Source: CAYNRA01 sp964399465 (GTDB lineage: Bacteria; Bacteroidota; Bacteroidia; Cytophagales; Spirosomataceae). From it: a stretch of 64,000 nucleotides of DNA. Location: the NCBI GenBank assembly GCA_964399465.1, contig CAYNRA010000006.1, positions 1 to 64,000 of the forward strand. Reading direction: 5' to 3'. Below the pieces are notes generated by a model, which saw nothing but the letters and a program-made list of their open reading frames with translations, had not been told where the DNA came from and made no database searches. This document shows, in pieces, positions 7,549-15,835 of the stretch. The number at the start of each line of letters is the position of its first letter. Within the stretch, counting starts at the first letter, position 1. A program made the position numbers and the translations under genes.

Positions 7549-8106
7549 TTACATCATCGGTAGTTCAGTTGTTAAATCCACTTGTTGTGGAGTATTGTAG
7601 AAAACACGTTTGAAAGCGTCAATAGCTTGTGGAGCTGGCGGCACTTGTAAACCTATTTCCTGGATTTTCAACTCTTGGTTGAAATAAGCTGCTTTGAATG
7701 CCTCTTTTTTGGCAGATTCAGCAGGAGTAAGCAACTGATCAATCGGTTTTATACCTAAATCAATGCTCCATACAAATCGGAAGATATTTTTTACTTTTAC
7801 AACATCAGACAACCAACTTTTTACTTCAGGAGTAGAAACATGTGCTAATCCTTTTTCTAATTTATCGGCAGCTGCTAAAAAAGTAACTCGTTTTGCTTCA
7901 TCCATATTTAGGAACTTCCCTGAACTCGTTTGGTAGGCTTCAACCATTGCAGTGAGGACATCTAACTCTTCCTTGCTTACATATTGAAGTACAACATGCT
8001 TTCTTGTAATTACGCCATCTATGAATGAAACTTTCACTTCGTTTCCGAATACATTTAAGCTTCCAATTGTGAATACAAATATAATTGATAAAATCGACTT
8101 TGTCAT
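7549..8106 (-). CDS. Secreted protein of unknown function
   Basis: This 185-residue protein starts at the ATG at 8106, which places a clear signal peptide (MTKSILS..., cut near FG-NE at about residue 21) at the N-terminus; two upstream in-frame ATGs would put extra residues before it. The mature protein is helix-rich, with heptad-like stretches (EELDVLTAMVEAYQTSSGKF, DEAKRVTFLAAADKLEKGL). It contains no cysteine and no domain I recognise. It has its own strong terminator and stands next to an extremely AT-rich gap. Confidence 0.6.
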   Translation of the reverse strand: MTKSILSIIFVFTIGSLNVFGNEVKVSFIDGVITRKHVVLQYVSKEELDVLTAMVEAYQTSSGKFLNMDEAKRVTFLAAADKLEKGLAHVSTPEVKSWLSDVVKVKNIFRFVWSIDLGIKPIDQLLTPAESAKKEAFKAAYFNQELKIQEIGLQVPPAPQAIDAFKRVFYNTPQQVDLTTELPMM

Positions 8107-8159
8107 GGTTTTGTGTAATTTTAAGTTCATTATTACAACGCAAAATTGCATTAAAATTG

Positions 8160-8345
8160 TATAACTTCCTAATCTTATTTTTTCACAAAACCAAATTATA
8201 TTCTAAAAACAATTGGCAAATTAAAATAATTTATCTATAATATATTGATTTTTTTGATTTATAAAAAATATTATTCTTTTAATAGTATTTTAAGTTATAT
8301 AAAATATCAAAAACGATATAAATTGAATATTCTTTAAATAGTTCT
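8160..8345. other. Extremely AT-rich intergenic stretch
   Basis: Nearly the whole segment consists of A and T, far more than the neighbouring gaps. It lies between the secreted-protein gene and the 3' end of pth. I see no open frame, no strong hairpin and no repeat family in it. Confidence 0.6.
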
Positions 8346-8346
8346 A

Positions 8347-8907
8347 TTATTCGTTAAAAAAATTCATCGTTTTTTGTACACCTTGAAGAGCAAAAGTCTC
8401 AAACATTTCAATCACTTTATCAAGTTTTAGCCAAACGGTACTTTTTTCTGATTCAGAAAATTTACCTAGAACAAAATCAACTTGTTTCCCTTTTGAGAAC
8501 TCATCCCCGATTCCAAAACGAAGACGGTTATATTGCCGGGTTCCAAGTACTTCTTCTATATTTCTCAGACCATTATGTCCACCATGTGAACCTTGTTGCT
8601 TTAATCTTAATTTTCCGACAGGTAGGGCTAAGTCATCGGTAATAACCACTAAATTTTCGATTGGTATTTTCTCGTGAGTCAACCAAAATTGAATAGCCTT
8701 ACCACTCAAGTTCATGTAAGTGGTCGGTTTAATCAGATGAATCTCTTTACCTTTTAACCTAAAACTTGCGTGATATGCCAACCTTTTGAGTTCAAATTTT
8801 ACGTTGTATTTTTCGGCAAGTGCATCCATCGCCATGAATCCAATATTATGTCGAGTTTGATCGTACTCAGTTCCTATGTTTCCTAATCCAACAAATAAAA
8901 ATTTCAT
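8347..8907 (-). CDS. pth: Peptidyl-tRNA hydrolase
   Basis: The 186-residue enzyme frees tRNA from peptidyl-tRNAs that drop off the ribosome. The family blocks are all present: FLFVGLGNIGTEYDQTRHNIGF with N10 and catalytic H20, KPTTYMNLSG, VITDDLALPVGKLRLK with the conserved Asp, and GSHGGHNGLRNIEEVLGT. Length is normal. It follows pyrR on the same strand but a terminator lies between them, so it is probably transcribed from its own start. The function is well established for this family. Confidence 0.95.
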   Translation of the reverse strand: MKFLFVGLGNIGTEYDQTRHNIGFMAMDALAEKYNVKFELKRLAYHASFRLKGKEIHLIKPTTYMNLSGKAIQFWLTHEKIPIENLVVITDDLALPVGKLRLKQQGSHGGHNGLRNIEEVLGTRQYNRLRFGIGDEFSKGKQVDFVLGKFSESEKSTVWLKLDKVIEMFETFALQGVQKTMNFFNE

Positions 8908-8925
8908 TATACTATTAAATTAAAT

Positions 8926-8956
8926 AAAAAAAGGGTTCACCAGACAGATGAAACCC
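8926..8956 (-). terminator. Terminator of pyrR
   Basis: On the minus strand GGGTTTCA pairs with TGAACCC (one bulge) and is followed directly by seven T residues. It lies between pyrR and pth. Confidence 0.75.
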
Positions 8957-8976
8957 AAATAGAAGCTTGCAAACCT

Positions 8977-9516
8977 TTATTCTACTAACCAAATAGCATC
9001 GTTTTCACACCCTTGCGCTTTCCATTCTACTGAAACCAATTGAGAGTCTAGCGTATTCACTTTTTGACCAATGTAATCTGGCTGAATCGGAATATCTCTA
9101 TTATATTTTCTATCAATTAAGCAGAGAAGTTCTACTCTACTTGGTCTTCCGAACGCTTGCATGGCATCCATAGCTGCCCTTACCATTCTTCCGGAGGAGA
9201 TTACGTCGTCAATCAATATAACTTGCTTGTTTTCAATGATAAATGGCACCCTCGTTGCGTTTGGGGTTAGAGGGCTCGAACGTCTTCGAAAATCATCTCG
9301 ATAAAATGTAGCATCAATATACCCAAGAGGTATTTTCTTTTGGAGAATAAAAGCTAATTTCTCACTAATTTTATCCGCTAAATAAATACCTCTGGGCTGA
9401 AGCCCTAATAAAACGGTATCTGAAAACTCACCGTGATTCTCAATTAATTCTTGACAAAGTCGCTGAATAGTAATATCAATCAAATTTTGATTGAGTATGA
9501 GACGCTTTTGTTGCAT
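8977..9516 (-). CDS. pyrR: PyrR: pyr regulator / uracil phosphoribosyltransferase
   Basis: The 179-residue protein carries the PRPP loop VILIDDVISSGRMVRAA and the upstream block LGLQPRGIYLA, which together mark PyrR. In Gram-positive bacteria PyrR binds pyr mRNA in a UMP-dependent way and also makes UMP from uracil; in Bacteroidota the enzymatic role is the safer assumption. I chose the ATG at 9516 (MQQKRLIL); the frame stays open to 9621, but that extension overlaps the upstream acyltransferase gene and is not family-like. TATTTTTG (9551-9544, minus strand) is a candidate -7 element. No pyrB or other pyr gene is next to it. Confidence 0.9.
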   Translation of the reverse strand: MQQKRLILNQNLIDITIQRLCQELIENHGEFSDTVLLGLQPRGIYLADKISEKLAFILQKKIPLGYIDATFYRDDFRRRSSPLTPNATRVPFIIENKQVILIDDVISSGRMVRAAMDAMQAFGRPSRVELLCLIDRKYNRDIPIQPDYIGQKVNTLDSQLVSVEWKAQGCENDAIWLVE

Positions 9517-9581
9517 AGTAAATTCCAATGAAAGTAGTCGTATCAAAAATACGGATGAAAAAAGATGTAACCTATTGTTTC

Positions 9582-10625
9582 TTATTTTAACTGCAATGCT
9601 TTGCGTTCTATAAACAGCCAAGAAACTAAAGCCAACACAAAACTAAGTAAGCAAACCAAGAAAAAATAGGTCATTTTTCCTACTAGCTCATTTTCTACGA
9701 AAAAATTAACAATTGGCATGTGAAAAATATATAAGCCATAGGAAATATCATGGTGTTTTAAAACCTTAGAACTCCATGTTTTATTCGAAAAGGCAAATGA
9801 AAACATGAATCCTATTAAAAGAACATTGGCTATAATTCCGAAAATCGAGTACGAATAGGGATTTTCATATGTTTCTAAAAAGTACTTAAAAAAAAGTACG
9901 TATCCAGCATATATACCTAACCACTTTAGTACCTGATTTTCCAAAAAAGGGATTAATCGTTTGAAATTATAATAAAAAGCAATTCCTAAAACAAAAAAAT
10001 GAAAGTGATGTAATAAAAACATACTTCCAAGTTGTGCTATTTTCTCACTTTTGCCATGCACGTACTCATCGAATATAAATCGATAGGCAATCGAAGAAAC
10101 GAAAAGTAAAAAGAGTATAAAATTCTTTTTTTCTAATTTTTTACTTCTCAGAGCAATGACAAGAAAGGGAAGGAAGAAATACAGTTGGATTTCGACTGAA
10201 ATACTCCAAAGACTACCATTAGGATGACCTACACCCCAACCTCTTAACCCATCAGGAACCCAAGATTGAAAAACAGTTAATTGAGTAAATAAGTAAATGA
10301 CCCAATCAGACAGATTTACGCTTATTTCACTCCAATACATTAATCCTGCAGTAAATAAGAGACAAACAAACAAAGCTGGGAATAAGCGCATGAATCTGCT
10401 TCTTACATATTTTTCTATCCTAAAAGTAGATTTATCAATCGAGGCAGTGATCAAAAAACCACTAATTGCAAAGAAGATAGGAACACCAGGTACATTATAC
10501 AGTATTTTCAAAAAAAGCGAATCTGCATGAAACAAATTCAAATGCACAAGCGCATGCCAGACCAAAACCTGTAAAGAAGCAAAGAGTCTAATAAAATCAA
10601 AGTTATTTATCCTATCCAATACCAT
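9582..10625 (-). CDS. Acyltransferase 3 family (OafA-like) membrane protein
   Basis: The 347-residue protein begins with the family signature NNFDFIRLFASLQVLVWHALVH, in which the His of the last part is the presumed catalytic residue. About ten hydrophobic segments follow, with GVPIFFAISGFLIT and NGSLWSISVEIQLYFFLP, also diagnostic. Such inner-membrane enzymes move acetyl or other acyl groups onto sugars of O-antigen or exopolysaccharide. Its start overlaps the end of the GT4 gene by 14 bases, so the two are translated from one transcript and probably modify the same glycan. The glycan is not known. Confidence 0.9.
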   Translation of the reverse strand: MVLDRINNFDFIRLFASLQVLVWHALVHLNLFHADSLFLKILYNVPGVPIFFAISGFLITASIDKSTFRIEKYVRSRFMRLFPALFVCLLFTAGLMYWSEISVNLSDWVIYLFTQLTVFQSWVPDGLRGWGVGHPNGSLWSISVEIQLYFFLPFLVIALRSKKLEKKNFILFLLFVSSIAYRFIFDEYVHGKSEKIAQLGSMFLLHHFHFFVLGIAFYYNFKRLIPFLENQVLKWLGIYAGYVLFFKYFLETYENPYSYSIFGIIANVLLIGFMFSFAFSNKTWSSKVLKHHDISYGLYIFHMPIVNFFVENELVGKMTYFFLVCLLSFVLALVSWLFIERKALQLK

Positions 10626-11790
10626 AGCGTACTTTTTTAAAACCTTTTAACATGTCCTCTGCTACTTTCTCAGGTGAAAAATGCTGAATAACCTTGTGTG
10701 AAATATGCCCCATTTCAATTATTTTCGACGGATTTTGTATAAAAAAATTCATCTTTTCAGCCAATTCATCTTCGGAATAAGGATTAAAAGTAAATCCATT
10801 TTCACCTTCAATGACCAAGTCAGAGGCGCATCCACATCTTTCTGAAATAAGTATTGGCAAAGAACATGCCATTGCCTCATTTGCTACCAACCCCCAAGGT
10901 TCCGAATAGCTAGGTAGAATAAATACGTCTGCTAGCGCAAACCATTCAGGTACTTGGTACCAACTCTTTCCGGGAACAAACCGAATGTACTCCTCTAATT
11001 CATTGACATGACAGTACTCTTTCATTCTATCTAATTCTTCACCATCTCCTAGAATCAGGATACCCCAGTCCTTTGAATTTGATTTTATTTTTGAAAAAGC
11101 AGAAAGGATTATGGAAACGTTTTTGAATGGAATAAGACGCCCAACAAAAATAAAATTATACTTTTTAAGTCCTAATTCATTTTTTCTCTGTTCTCGACTG
11201 CTTTGGGCTAATTTATGAATTGCCTCAATTTTTTTATTGTCGACAGCATTGTTCGCCACTAAAATTTGTTCTTTTTTCGCACCCAACTTCAGCATATATT
11301 CAGCTGACTTGGTTCCATAGCAGAAGAATCCATCTGATTTTTTTACGAGATACCTTTTTATTGCTTCTCGCCACCCAACATTTGGGTTATCTAGTTCAGT
11401 AGAATCAGAAGCCATAATTACTTTAATTCCAACCAACTTACAATAGAGTAATATCAAGTTCATAGCTGGATCAAAATACCCTTGAACATTGATAACGTGC
11501 GGCTTATACCGTATTATCCATTGTAGGAGTTTTATAAATCGACCCAAGAACGGTGTATTTTCAAGCATATCTCGATAGAGCACATACATTGGATATTGGT
11601 GTAAAGACCAATCAATTAGTCCCATTTTAGAACGCGTACCTTCTGTCAATGAAAGTTGTATAACTTTTAAATCAACATTTGAATTCTTTTCAACTAACGA
11701 ATATAGTTCTGAATATACCTTTGCTTTATAATGGGCCCATACAAATAAATGAATAATTAATATTCGGGACTCCGTTTCTTTTTTATGCAT
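10612..11790 (-). CDS. Glycosyltransferase family 4
   Basis: The 392-residue protein has the GT-B fold of GT4 retaining glycosyltransferases. The C-terminal domain shows FVGRLIPFKNVSIILSAF, ILGDGEELDRM and the donor-binding EX7E motif in PSYSEPWGLVANEAMACSLPI. A hydrophobic acceptor-domain patch (GRFIKLLQWIIRYKPHVINVQGYFD) suggests membrane association with a lipid-linked acceptor. It is the first gene of a two-gene unit with the acyltransferase. Together they look like a small surface-glycan module that stands away from any large polysaccharide cluster. Donor and acceptor sugars cannot be told. Confidence 0.9.
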   Translation of the reverse strand: MHKKETESRILIIHLFVWAHYKAKVYSELYSLVEKNSNVDLKVIQLSLTEGTRSKMGLIDWSLHQYPMYVLYRDMLENTPFLGRFIKLLQWIIRYKPHVINVQGYFDPAMNLILLYCKLVGIKVIMASDSTELDNPNVGWREAIKRYLVKKSDGFFCYGTKSAEYMLKLGAKKEQILVANNAVDNKKIEAIHKLAQSSREQRKNELGLKKYNFIFVGRLIPFKNVSIILSAFSKIKSNSKDWGILILGDGEELDRMKEYCHVNELEEYIRFVPGKSWYQVPEWFALADVFILPSYSEPWGLVANEAMACSLPILISERCGCASDLVIEGENGFTFNPYSEDELAEKMNFFIQNPSKIIEMGHISHKVIQHFSPEKVAEDMLKGFKKVRYGIG

Positions 11791-11933
11791 AAATCGTCGA
11801 ATAGTACACGAATGAGGTAGGACTTTGTGAATGAGATTTTAATATACAAAATTACGATATTCATTCTAACTATTTTCAAAAGACGTATGGATTATCGAAA
11901 CAACAAACCAAAAAAGCATACAAGTAATTGAAT

Positions 11934-11969
11934 AAAAAAAGCGGTGCTAACTTCAGTCAGCACCGCTTT
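11934..11969 (-). terminator. Terminator of groEL
   Basis: AAAGCGGTGCT and AGCACCGCTTT form an 11-pair stem; on the minus strand a run of seven T residues follows. It ends the groES-groEL transcript. Confidence 0.9.
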
Positions 11970-11992
11970 GTATTAGATTTAGCTGGCAATAA

Positions 11993-13621
11993 TTACATCA
12001 TGCCACCCATACCACCACCTGGCATTGCAGGCATATCAGGTTTATCTTCAGGGATATCAGAAACAACTGCTTCTGTTGTTAATAGAAGACCAGCAATCGA
12101 AGCAGAGTTTTCAAGTGCAAGACGAGTTACTTTTGTTGGGTCAATGATACCCGCTTGTAACATATCTTCGTACTTATCTTCTCTTGCATTGTATCCGTAG
12201 CTACCATTTCCTGTTTTTACTTGTTGGATAACAACAGAACCTTCACCACCAGCATTTGCTACGATTGTGCGTAACGGTGCTTCAATAGCTCTGCGTATGA
12301 TAGCGATACCCGTGGTTTCGTCGTCATTTGCACCTTCCAAACCTTCTAAAGCAGCTTGTGCACGAACTAATGCAACACCACCACCTGCAACGATACCTTC
12401 TTCAACAGCAGCACGAGTTGCATGAAGTGCGTCATCAACGCGATCTTTTTTCTCTTTCATTTCTACTTCTGTAGCAGCTCCGATATAGATAATCGCTACA
12501 CCACCAGAAAGTTTCGCTAGACGCTCTTGAAGTTTTTCACGATCATAATCAGATGTCGTTGACTCAATTTGCGCTTTGATTTGGTTCACACGGCCTTTGA
12601 TAGCCTCTTCTTGTCCTGCACCATTTACAACTGTCGTGTTGTCTTTGTCGATGATTACTTTTTCAGCTTGTCCAAGCATACTCAAGTCAGCATTTTCCAA
12701 TTTGAAGCCACGCTCTTCAGAGATAACAGTACCACCCGTTAGGATAGCGATGTCTTCCAACATAGCTTTGCGGCGATCTCCAAAGCCAGGAGCTTTCACA
12801 GCAGCTACTTTCAATGCTCCACGGATTTTGTTTACAACAAGTGTTGCAAGTGCCTCGCCATCCACATCTTCTGCGATAATAACAAGAGGACGACCTTGTT
12901 GTGCAACTTGCTCAAGTACAGGAAGAAGTTCTTTCATAGAAGACACTTTTTTCTCAGAAATTAAGATAAAAGGTCTTTCCATTTCTACTTCCATTTTCTC
13001 TGGATTTGTAACAAAATAGGGAGAAAGATATCCTCTATCGAATTGCATACCTTCAACTGTTTTTACTTCAGTTTCAGTTCCACGCGCTTCTTCAACAGTA
13101 ATTACACCTTCTTTACCTACTTTATCCATGGCATGCGAAATCATTTGTCCGATTTCATGATCATTATTCGCAGAGATAGTAGCTACTTGCGTTACTTCGA
13201 TAGATGTAGAAATTGGCTTAGACTGCTCACGTAATGAATTAACAACTGCAGTAACTGCTTTGTCAATACCACGCTTCAAATCCATTGGGTTAGCACCTGC
13301 TGCAACGTTTTTAGCACCAATTGTATAGATGGCTTGTGCCAAAACGGTTGCAGTAGTCGTACCGTCACCTGCTTGGTCAGCTGTCTTAGATGCAACTTCT
13401 TTCACTAACTGAGCACCCATATTCTCGATTGGGTCTTTCAATTCAATTTCTTTTGCTACAGAGACACCATCTTTAGTAATTGTTGGTGAACCGAATTTTT
13501 TATCAAGGATAACATTACGTCCTTTAGGCCCTAATGTTACTTTCACTGCATTTGCTAGAGTATCAATACCTCTTTTCAAGCGGTCTCTCGCTTCTGTGTC
13601 AAAATGAATTTGTTTTGCCAT
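11993..13621 (-). CDS. groEL: 60 kDa chaperonin GroEL
   Basis: The 542-residue chaperonin contains all GroEL hallmarks: VTLGPKGRNVILDKKFGSP, the ATP site AGDGTTTATVLAQ, and the C-terminal tail ending GGGMGGMM. It forms the double-ring folding chamber that works with GroES in the cytoplasm. It follows groES by 41 bases, the usual order, and is closed by a strong terminator. Only one groEL is seen in the window. Confidence 0.98.
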   Translation of the reverse strand: MAKQIHFDTEARDRLKRGIDTLANAVKVTLGPKGRNVILDKKFGSPTITKDGVSVAKEIELKDPIENMGAQLVKEVASKTADQAGDGTTTATVLAQAIYTIGAKNVAAGANPMDLKRGIDKAVTAVVNSLREQSKPISTSIEVTQVATISANNDHEIGQMISHAMDKVGKEGVITVEEARGTETEVKTVEGMQFDRGYLSPYFVTNPEKMEVEMERPFILISEKKVSSMKELLPVLEQVAQQGRPLVIIAEDVDGEALATLVVNKIRGALKVAAVKAPGFGDRRKAMLEDIAILTGGTVISEERGFKLENADLSMLGQAEKVIIDKDNTTVVNGAGQEEAIKGRVNQIKAQIESTTSDYDREKLQERLAKLSGGVAIIYIGAATEVEMKEKKDRVDDALHATRAAVEEGIVAGGGVALVRAQAALEGLEGANDDETTGIAIIRRAIEAPLRTIVANAGGEGSVVIQQVKTGNGSYGYNAREDKYEDMLQAGIIDPTKVTRLALENSASIAGLLLTTEAVVSDIPEDKPDMPAMPGGGMGGMM

Positions 13622-13662
13622 TTTTTGTATCTTTTATGATTAAATAAGATGGGTGAAAAAAA

Positions 13663-13938
13663 TTAAACAATTGCGTAGATATCAGACTCCCTCATAATGA
13701 GGTATTCTTTTCCATCCACAGTGATTTCAGTTCCAGAGTATTTGCCATATAGAACGGCATCACCTACTTTCACAGTAATTGGTTCGTCTTTTTTACCAGG
13801 TCCAACTGCAACTACGACTCCTTTTTGAGGCTTTTCTTTGGCAGTATCGGGAATAATGATACCAAACGCTGTTTTCTCTTCAGCTGGAGCAGCTTCCACT
13901 AAAACTCTATCTGCTAAAGGTTTTACGTTTACTGACAT
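13663..13938 (-). CDS. groES: 10 kDa co-chaperonin GroES
   Basis: The 91-residue protein has the GroES pattern: VKPLADRVLVE at the start, the mobile loop EEKTAFGIIIPDTAKEKPQ that contacts GroEL, and GDAVLYGKYSGTEI. It is the first gene of the groESL operon. Upstream there is no CIRCE element (TTAGCACTC-N9-GAGTGCTAA), so HrcA control of the usual kind is not indicated; other repeats there are described separately. Confidence 0.98.
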   Translation of the reverse strand: MSVNVKPLADRVLVEAAPAEEKTAFGIIIPDTAKEKPQKGVVVAVGPGKKDEPITVKVGDAVLYGKYSGTEITVDGKEYLIMRESDIYAIV

Positions 13939-13959
13939 AACTTTATTTTTTTTGGTTTT

Positions 13960-13982
13960 GTGTAAAACTTAAAATGTTACAC
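13960..13982 (-). promoter_or_regulatory. Inverted repeat in the groES leader
   Basis: GTGTAA-N11-TTACAC lies 22-44 bases before the groES start. It could be an operator or an RNA hairpin near the ribosome site. Confidence 0.4.
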
Positions 13983-13988
13983 TATACA

Positions 13989-14065
13989 CTGACAACTTTT
14001 TTGCCAATACAAATAATTAGCCCATTACCTGACAATTTTTCAGTTTTACATGACAATACCTGTCA
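13989..14065 (-). promoter_or_regulatory. Repeated TTGTCA motifs upstream of groES
   Basis: On the minus strand TTGTCA occurs three times (13995-13990, 14035-14030, 14056-14051). The last forms an inverted repeat TGACA-N5-TGTCA (14051-14065). Spacings of 40 and 21 bases are close to whole helical turns. TTGGCA-AAAAAG-TTGTC (14007-13991) also resembles a sigma-54 -24/-12 promoter, though GT replaces the usual GC. Confidence 0.35.
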
Positions 14066-14093
14066 ATTTTAACTTTATTAAATTTGACCACAT

Positions 14094-14130
14094 AAAAAAG
14101 AGGGTATCTTCTCCAAGATACCCTCTTTAA
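14094..14130 (-). terminator. Terminator of secG
   Basis: AAAGAGGGTATCTT and AAGATACCCTCTTT form a 14-pair stem with loop CTCC. On the minus strand it runs into TTTTTT. Confidence 0.9.
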
Positions 14131-14147
14131 ATAAAAGCTATATTTTC

Positions 14148-14513
14148 TTACTTCGTGGTGTCGGTTGTAGTTGTCGGCGCAGTTGCAGCAGGTAATGTTG
14201 CACCAGGTGTAGCAGGAAGAGTTGCAGGTGCTGTTTGTGCTTGCTCAACATCTGTAGCAGCATTTGTTGATGCTTTCGTTGTTGCATTACTGAAGATAAT
14301 ACCGGTTGTTAATGTACCTACAATAATGAAGGCAAAGAAACCCCAAGTTAACTTTTCCATAATGTCACCTGAGCGCTGAACACCAAACATTTGAGAAGTA
14401 GCTCCTCCAAATTCTCCGGACAAGCCACCACCTTTTGGGTTTTGAATCAGGATAACAATAATCAGCAATACTGCTGCAATGACCATTAAAACTAAAATTG
14501 TAGTAAGTAACAT
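14148..14513 (-). CDS. secG: Preprotein translocase subunit SecG
   Basis: The 121-residue protein has two membrane helices (about 2-22 and 50-72) joined by the conserved cytoplasmic loop IQNPKGGGLSGEFGGATSQMFG, which identifies SecG. It stimulates SecYEG-mediated export. The C-terminal third is a low-complexity tail rich in A, T and P, commonly seen in Bacteroidota. It is preceded on the same strand by the TPR gene at 38 bases and closed by a strong terminator. Confidence 0.93.
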   Translation of the reverse strand: MLLTTILVLMVIAAVLLIIVILIQNPKGGGLSGEFGGATSQMFGVQRSGDIMEKLTWGFFAFIIVGTLTTGIIFSNATTKASTNAATDVEQAQTAPATLPATPGATLPAATAPTTTTDTTK

Positions 14514-14551
14514 CGTGTTTATCAGTTAATCTTAAAAGTTGAGCCCATAAT

Positions 14552-15223
14552 TCAAGATTTTAACAAATCTTTGATGGCTTCAATTTGGTTCGCAAAGTAA
14601 CTACTTTTTTCGGGATATTTTCCAATCAAATGTGTATAAACTTCTATTGCTTTGTCAAATTTACGTTGAATGACCAGTATTTTGGCATATGTTTCAGTGA
14701 AAGGGAATGCGTGCAGTTGGCTACTTTTCTCCCCTAGATCTACTAAATGCTCACTTCCCTCCTCTGCTTCTTGCACAGGAAGCTTGGAGATTCTTGGTTC
14801 ATTTTTAATAAATGTGTCTATTATTTCTTCTTCAACGGATTTAGTTTCCGAAAACTCCTGCGTATCAATAGGGGTTACATTACTCTCCATGGATAAGTCA
14901 CTCACTACTTTTTCTATAACTGCTTTATGTGTAACAGTTTCAGAAGTAGTTTGCTTCGAGAGCGAATAAAAGTCTCCCCAACTTATTTCATTTTCAATCA
15001 TTTGACGAAGTACATTTCTATTCAATGCATAAATGGCTGCATGACGTATTGCATCTCCAGCCACCGAGGGTGCGAGAAGCTGCACTCCTTTGGCAGTTAA
15101 ACTATGTCCAACTGAAAAAAATGGATATTTTTTTACTGCTTCTTCAAGCAACATGATATCATCCAAGGTTTGCACCGTGGGGTCTTTAAGCAATTGATGA
15201 AATTGTGTTTTTGAAAGCATCAC
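14552..15223 (-). CDS. TPR-like protein of unknown function
   Basis: This 223-residue cytoplasmic protein has helical repeats: an N-terminal pair (about 1-45, TQFHQLLKDP... SVGHSLTAKGVQLLAP) and a C-terminal TPR-like hairpin YAKILVIQRKFDKAIEVYTHLIGKYPEK at about 185-212. The middle is acidic and probably disordered. It has no signal peptide. Its position between lptE and secG is compatible with a helper role in envelope biogenesis, but this is only inference from context. A promoter just upstream (15274-15307) would serve it and secG. Confidence 0.65.
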   Translation of the reverse strand: MMLSKTQFHQLLKDPTVQTLDDIMLLEEAVKKYPFFSVGHSLTAKGVQLLAPSVAGDAIRHAAIYALNRNVLRQMIENEISWGDFYSLSKQTTSETVTHKAVIEKVVSDLSMESNVTPIDTQEFSETKSVEEEIIDTFIKNEPRISKLPVQEAEEGSEHLVDLGEKSSQLHAFPFTETYAKILVIQRKFDKAIEVYTHLIGKYPEKSSYFANQIEAIKDLLKS

Positions 15224-15273
15224 CTATTTTTTATTTTCTAGCACTATCAACAATCATATGGGTTGATTGAAAG

Positions 15274-15307
15274 CAAATATAAAAATGTTTACGCATTTAC
15301 AAGCAAA
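15274..15307 (-). promoter_or_regulatory. Promoter of the TPR gene-secG unit
   Basis: On the minus strand TATATTTG (15281-15274) matches TAnnTTTG. TTTG lies 22 bases upstream and an alternative TTG 18 bases upstream. Both fit Bacteroidota spacing roughly. Confidence 0.5.
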
Positions 15308-15331
15308 CTGACCTTCGAAGCTTATTTATTT

Positions 15332-15835
15332 TTACCACTGCGCCGCTGTATCATTGAATATATTAAGGATCAGCTGATCTATAATTTTGGGAACAAGAAT
15401 ACCTTCAGCATCAGTAAGTGATTGTTCTTGTGGAAAATCTTGATAGAACGAAAACTCTTTTTCAAAGTTTTGAGTCTCGTCCAATCGATTTCTGAATTGT
15501 ACTTCCACCCGAATTGTCAGCCGGTTCAATGCAGCTTTATCGCTTGCAGTTGTAGAAACGGGCGTCAATTCATATCCTGTTATTGCACCGTCTAAATACA
15601 AATCCCCATCGGTTGGTTTCAATTTAAGACTTGTATTTCTTTGGTAGTACTCCTTTAGTTTTTCATTGAAAGTCAATGTCAAATTTTGAGGTCCACCTGC
15701 TGTAGCCATTGTGAAATTTTGGATAGTTACCGTTTTCAAATCACTAGAAAGGGTTGTACCAGTGAATGAGTATATTCGACATGAACTCAAAAATGCAACC
15801 GAAAGAATAGTTAATATAAAAGCGATTTTATTCAT
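15332..15835 (-). CDS. lptE: LptE family lipopolysaccharide-assembly lipoprotein
   Basis: The 167-residue protein has a lipoprotein signal ending LSSC (Cys19) and the Bacteroidota LptE pattern CRIYSFTGTTLSSDLKTVTIQNF, then LTLTFNEKLKEYYQRNTSLKL. LptE sits in the outer membrane as a plug of LptD and guides LPS to the surface. The start was chosen at 15835: the frame extends further upstream, but only this ATG gives the lipoprotein signal, and it overlaps the stop of the sigma-54 activator by eight bases (ATGAATAA). This overlap implies translational coupling with the regulator. Confidence 0.88.
   Translation of the reverse strand: MNKIAFILTILSVAFLSSCRIYSFTGTTLSSDLKTVTIQNFTMATAGGPQNLTLTFNEKLKEYYQRNTSLKLKPTDGDLYLDGAITGYELTPVSTTASDKAALNRLTIRVEVQFRNRLDETQNFEKEFSFYQDFPQEQSLTDAEGILVPKIIDQLILNIFNDTAAQW

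Noticed and set aside
9517..9621. N-terminal extension of PyrR
   Set aside because: The frame is open, but the extension overlaps the end of the acyltransferase gene and is not family-like; ATG at 9516 fits.
12576..13019. Plus-strand open frame of 147 codons opposite groEL
   Set aside because: It is the antisense shadow of a strongly conserved gene and has no family match.
13939..14093. CIRCE/HrcA operator upstream of groES
   Set aside because: No TTAGCACTC-N9-GAGTGCTAA or near match; the repeats there are of another kind.
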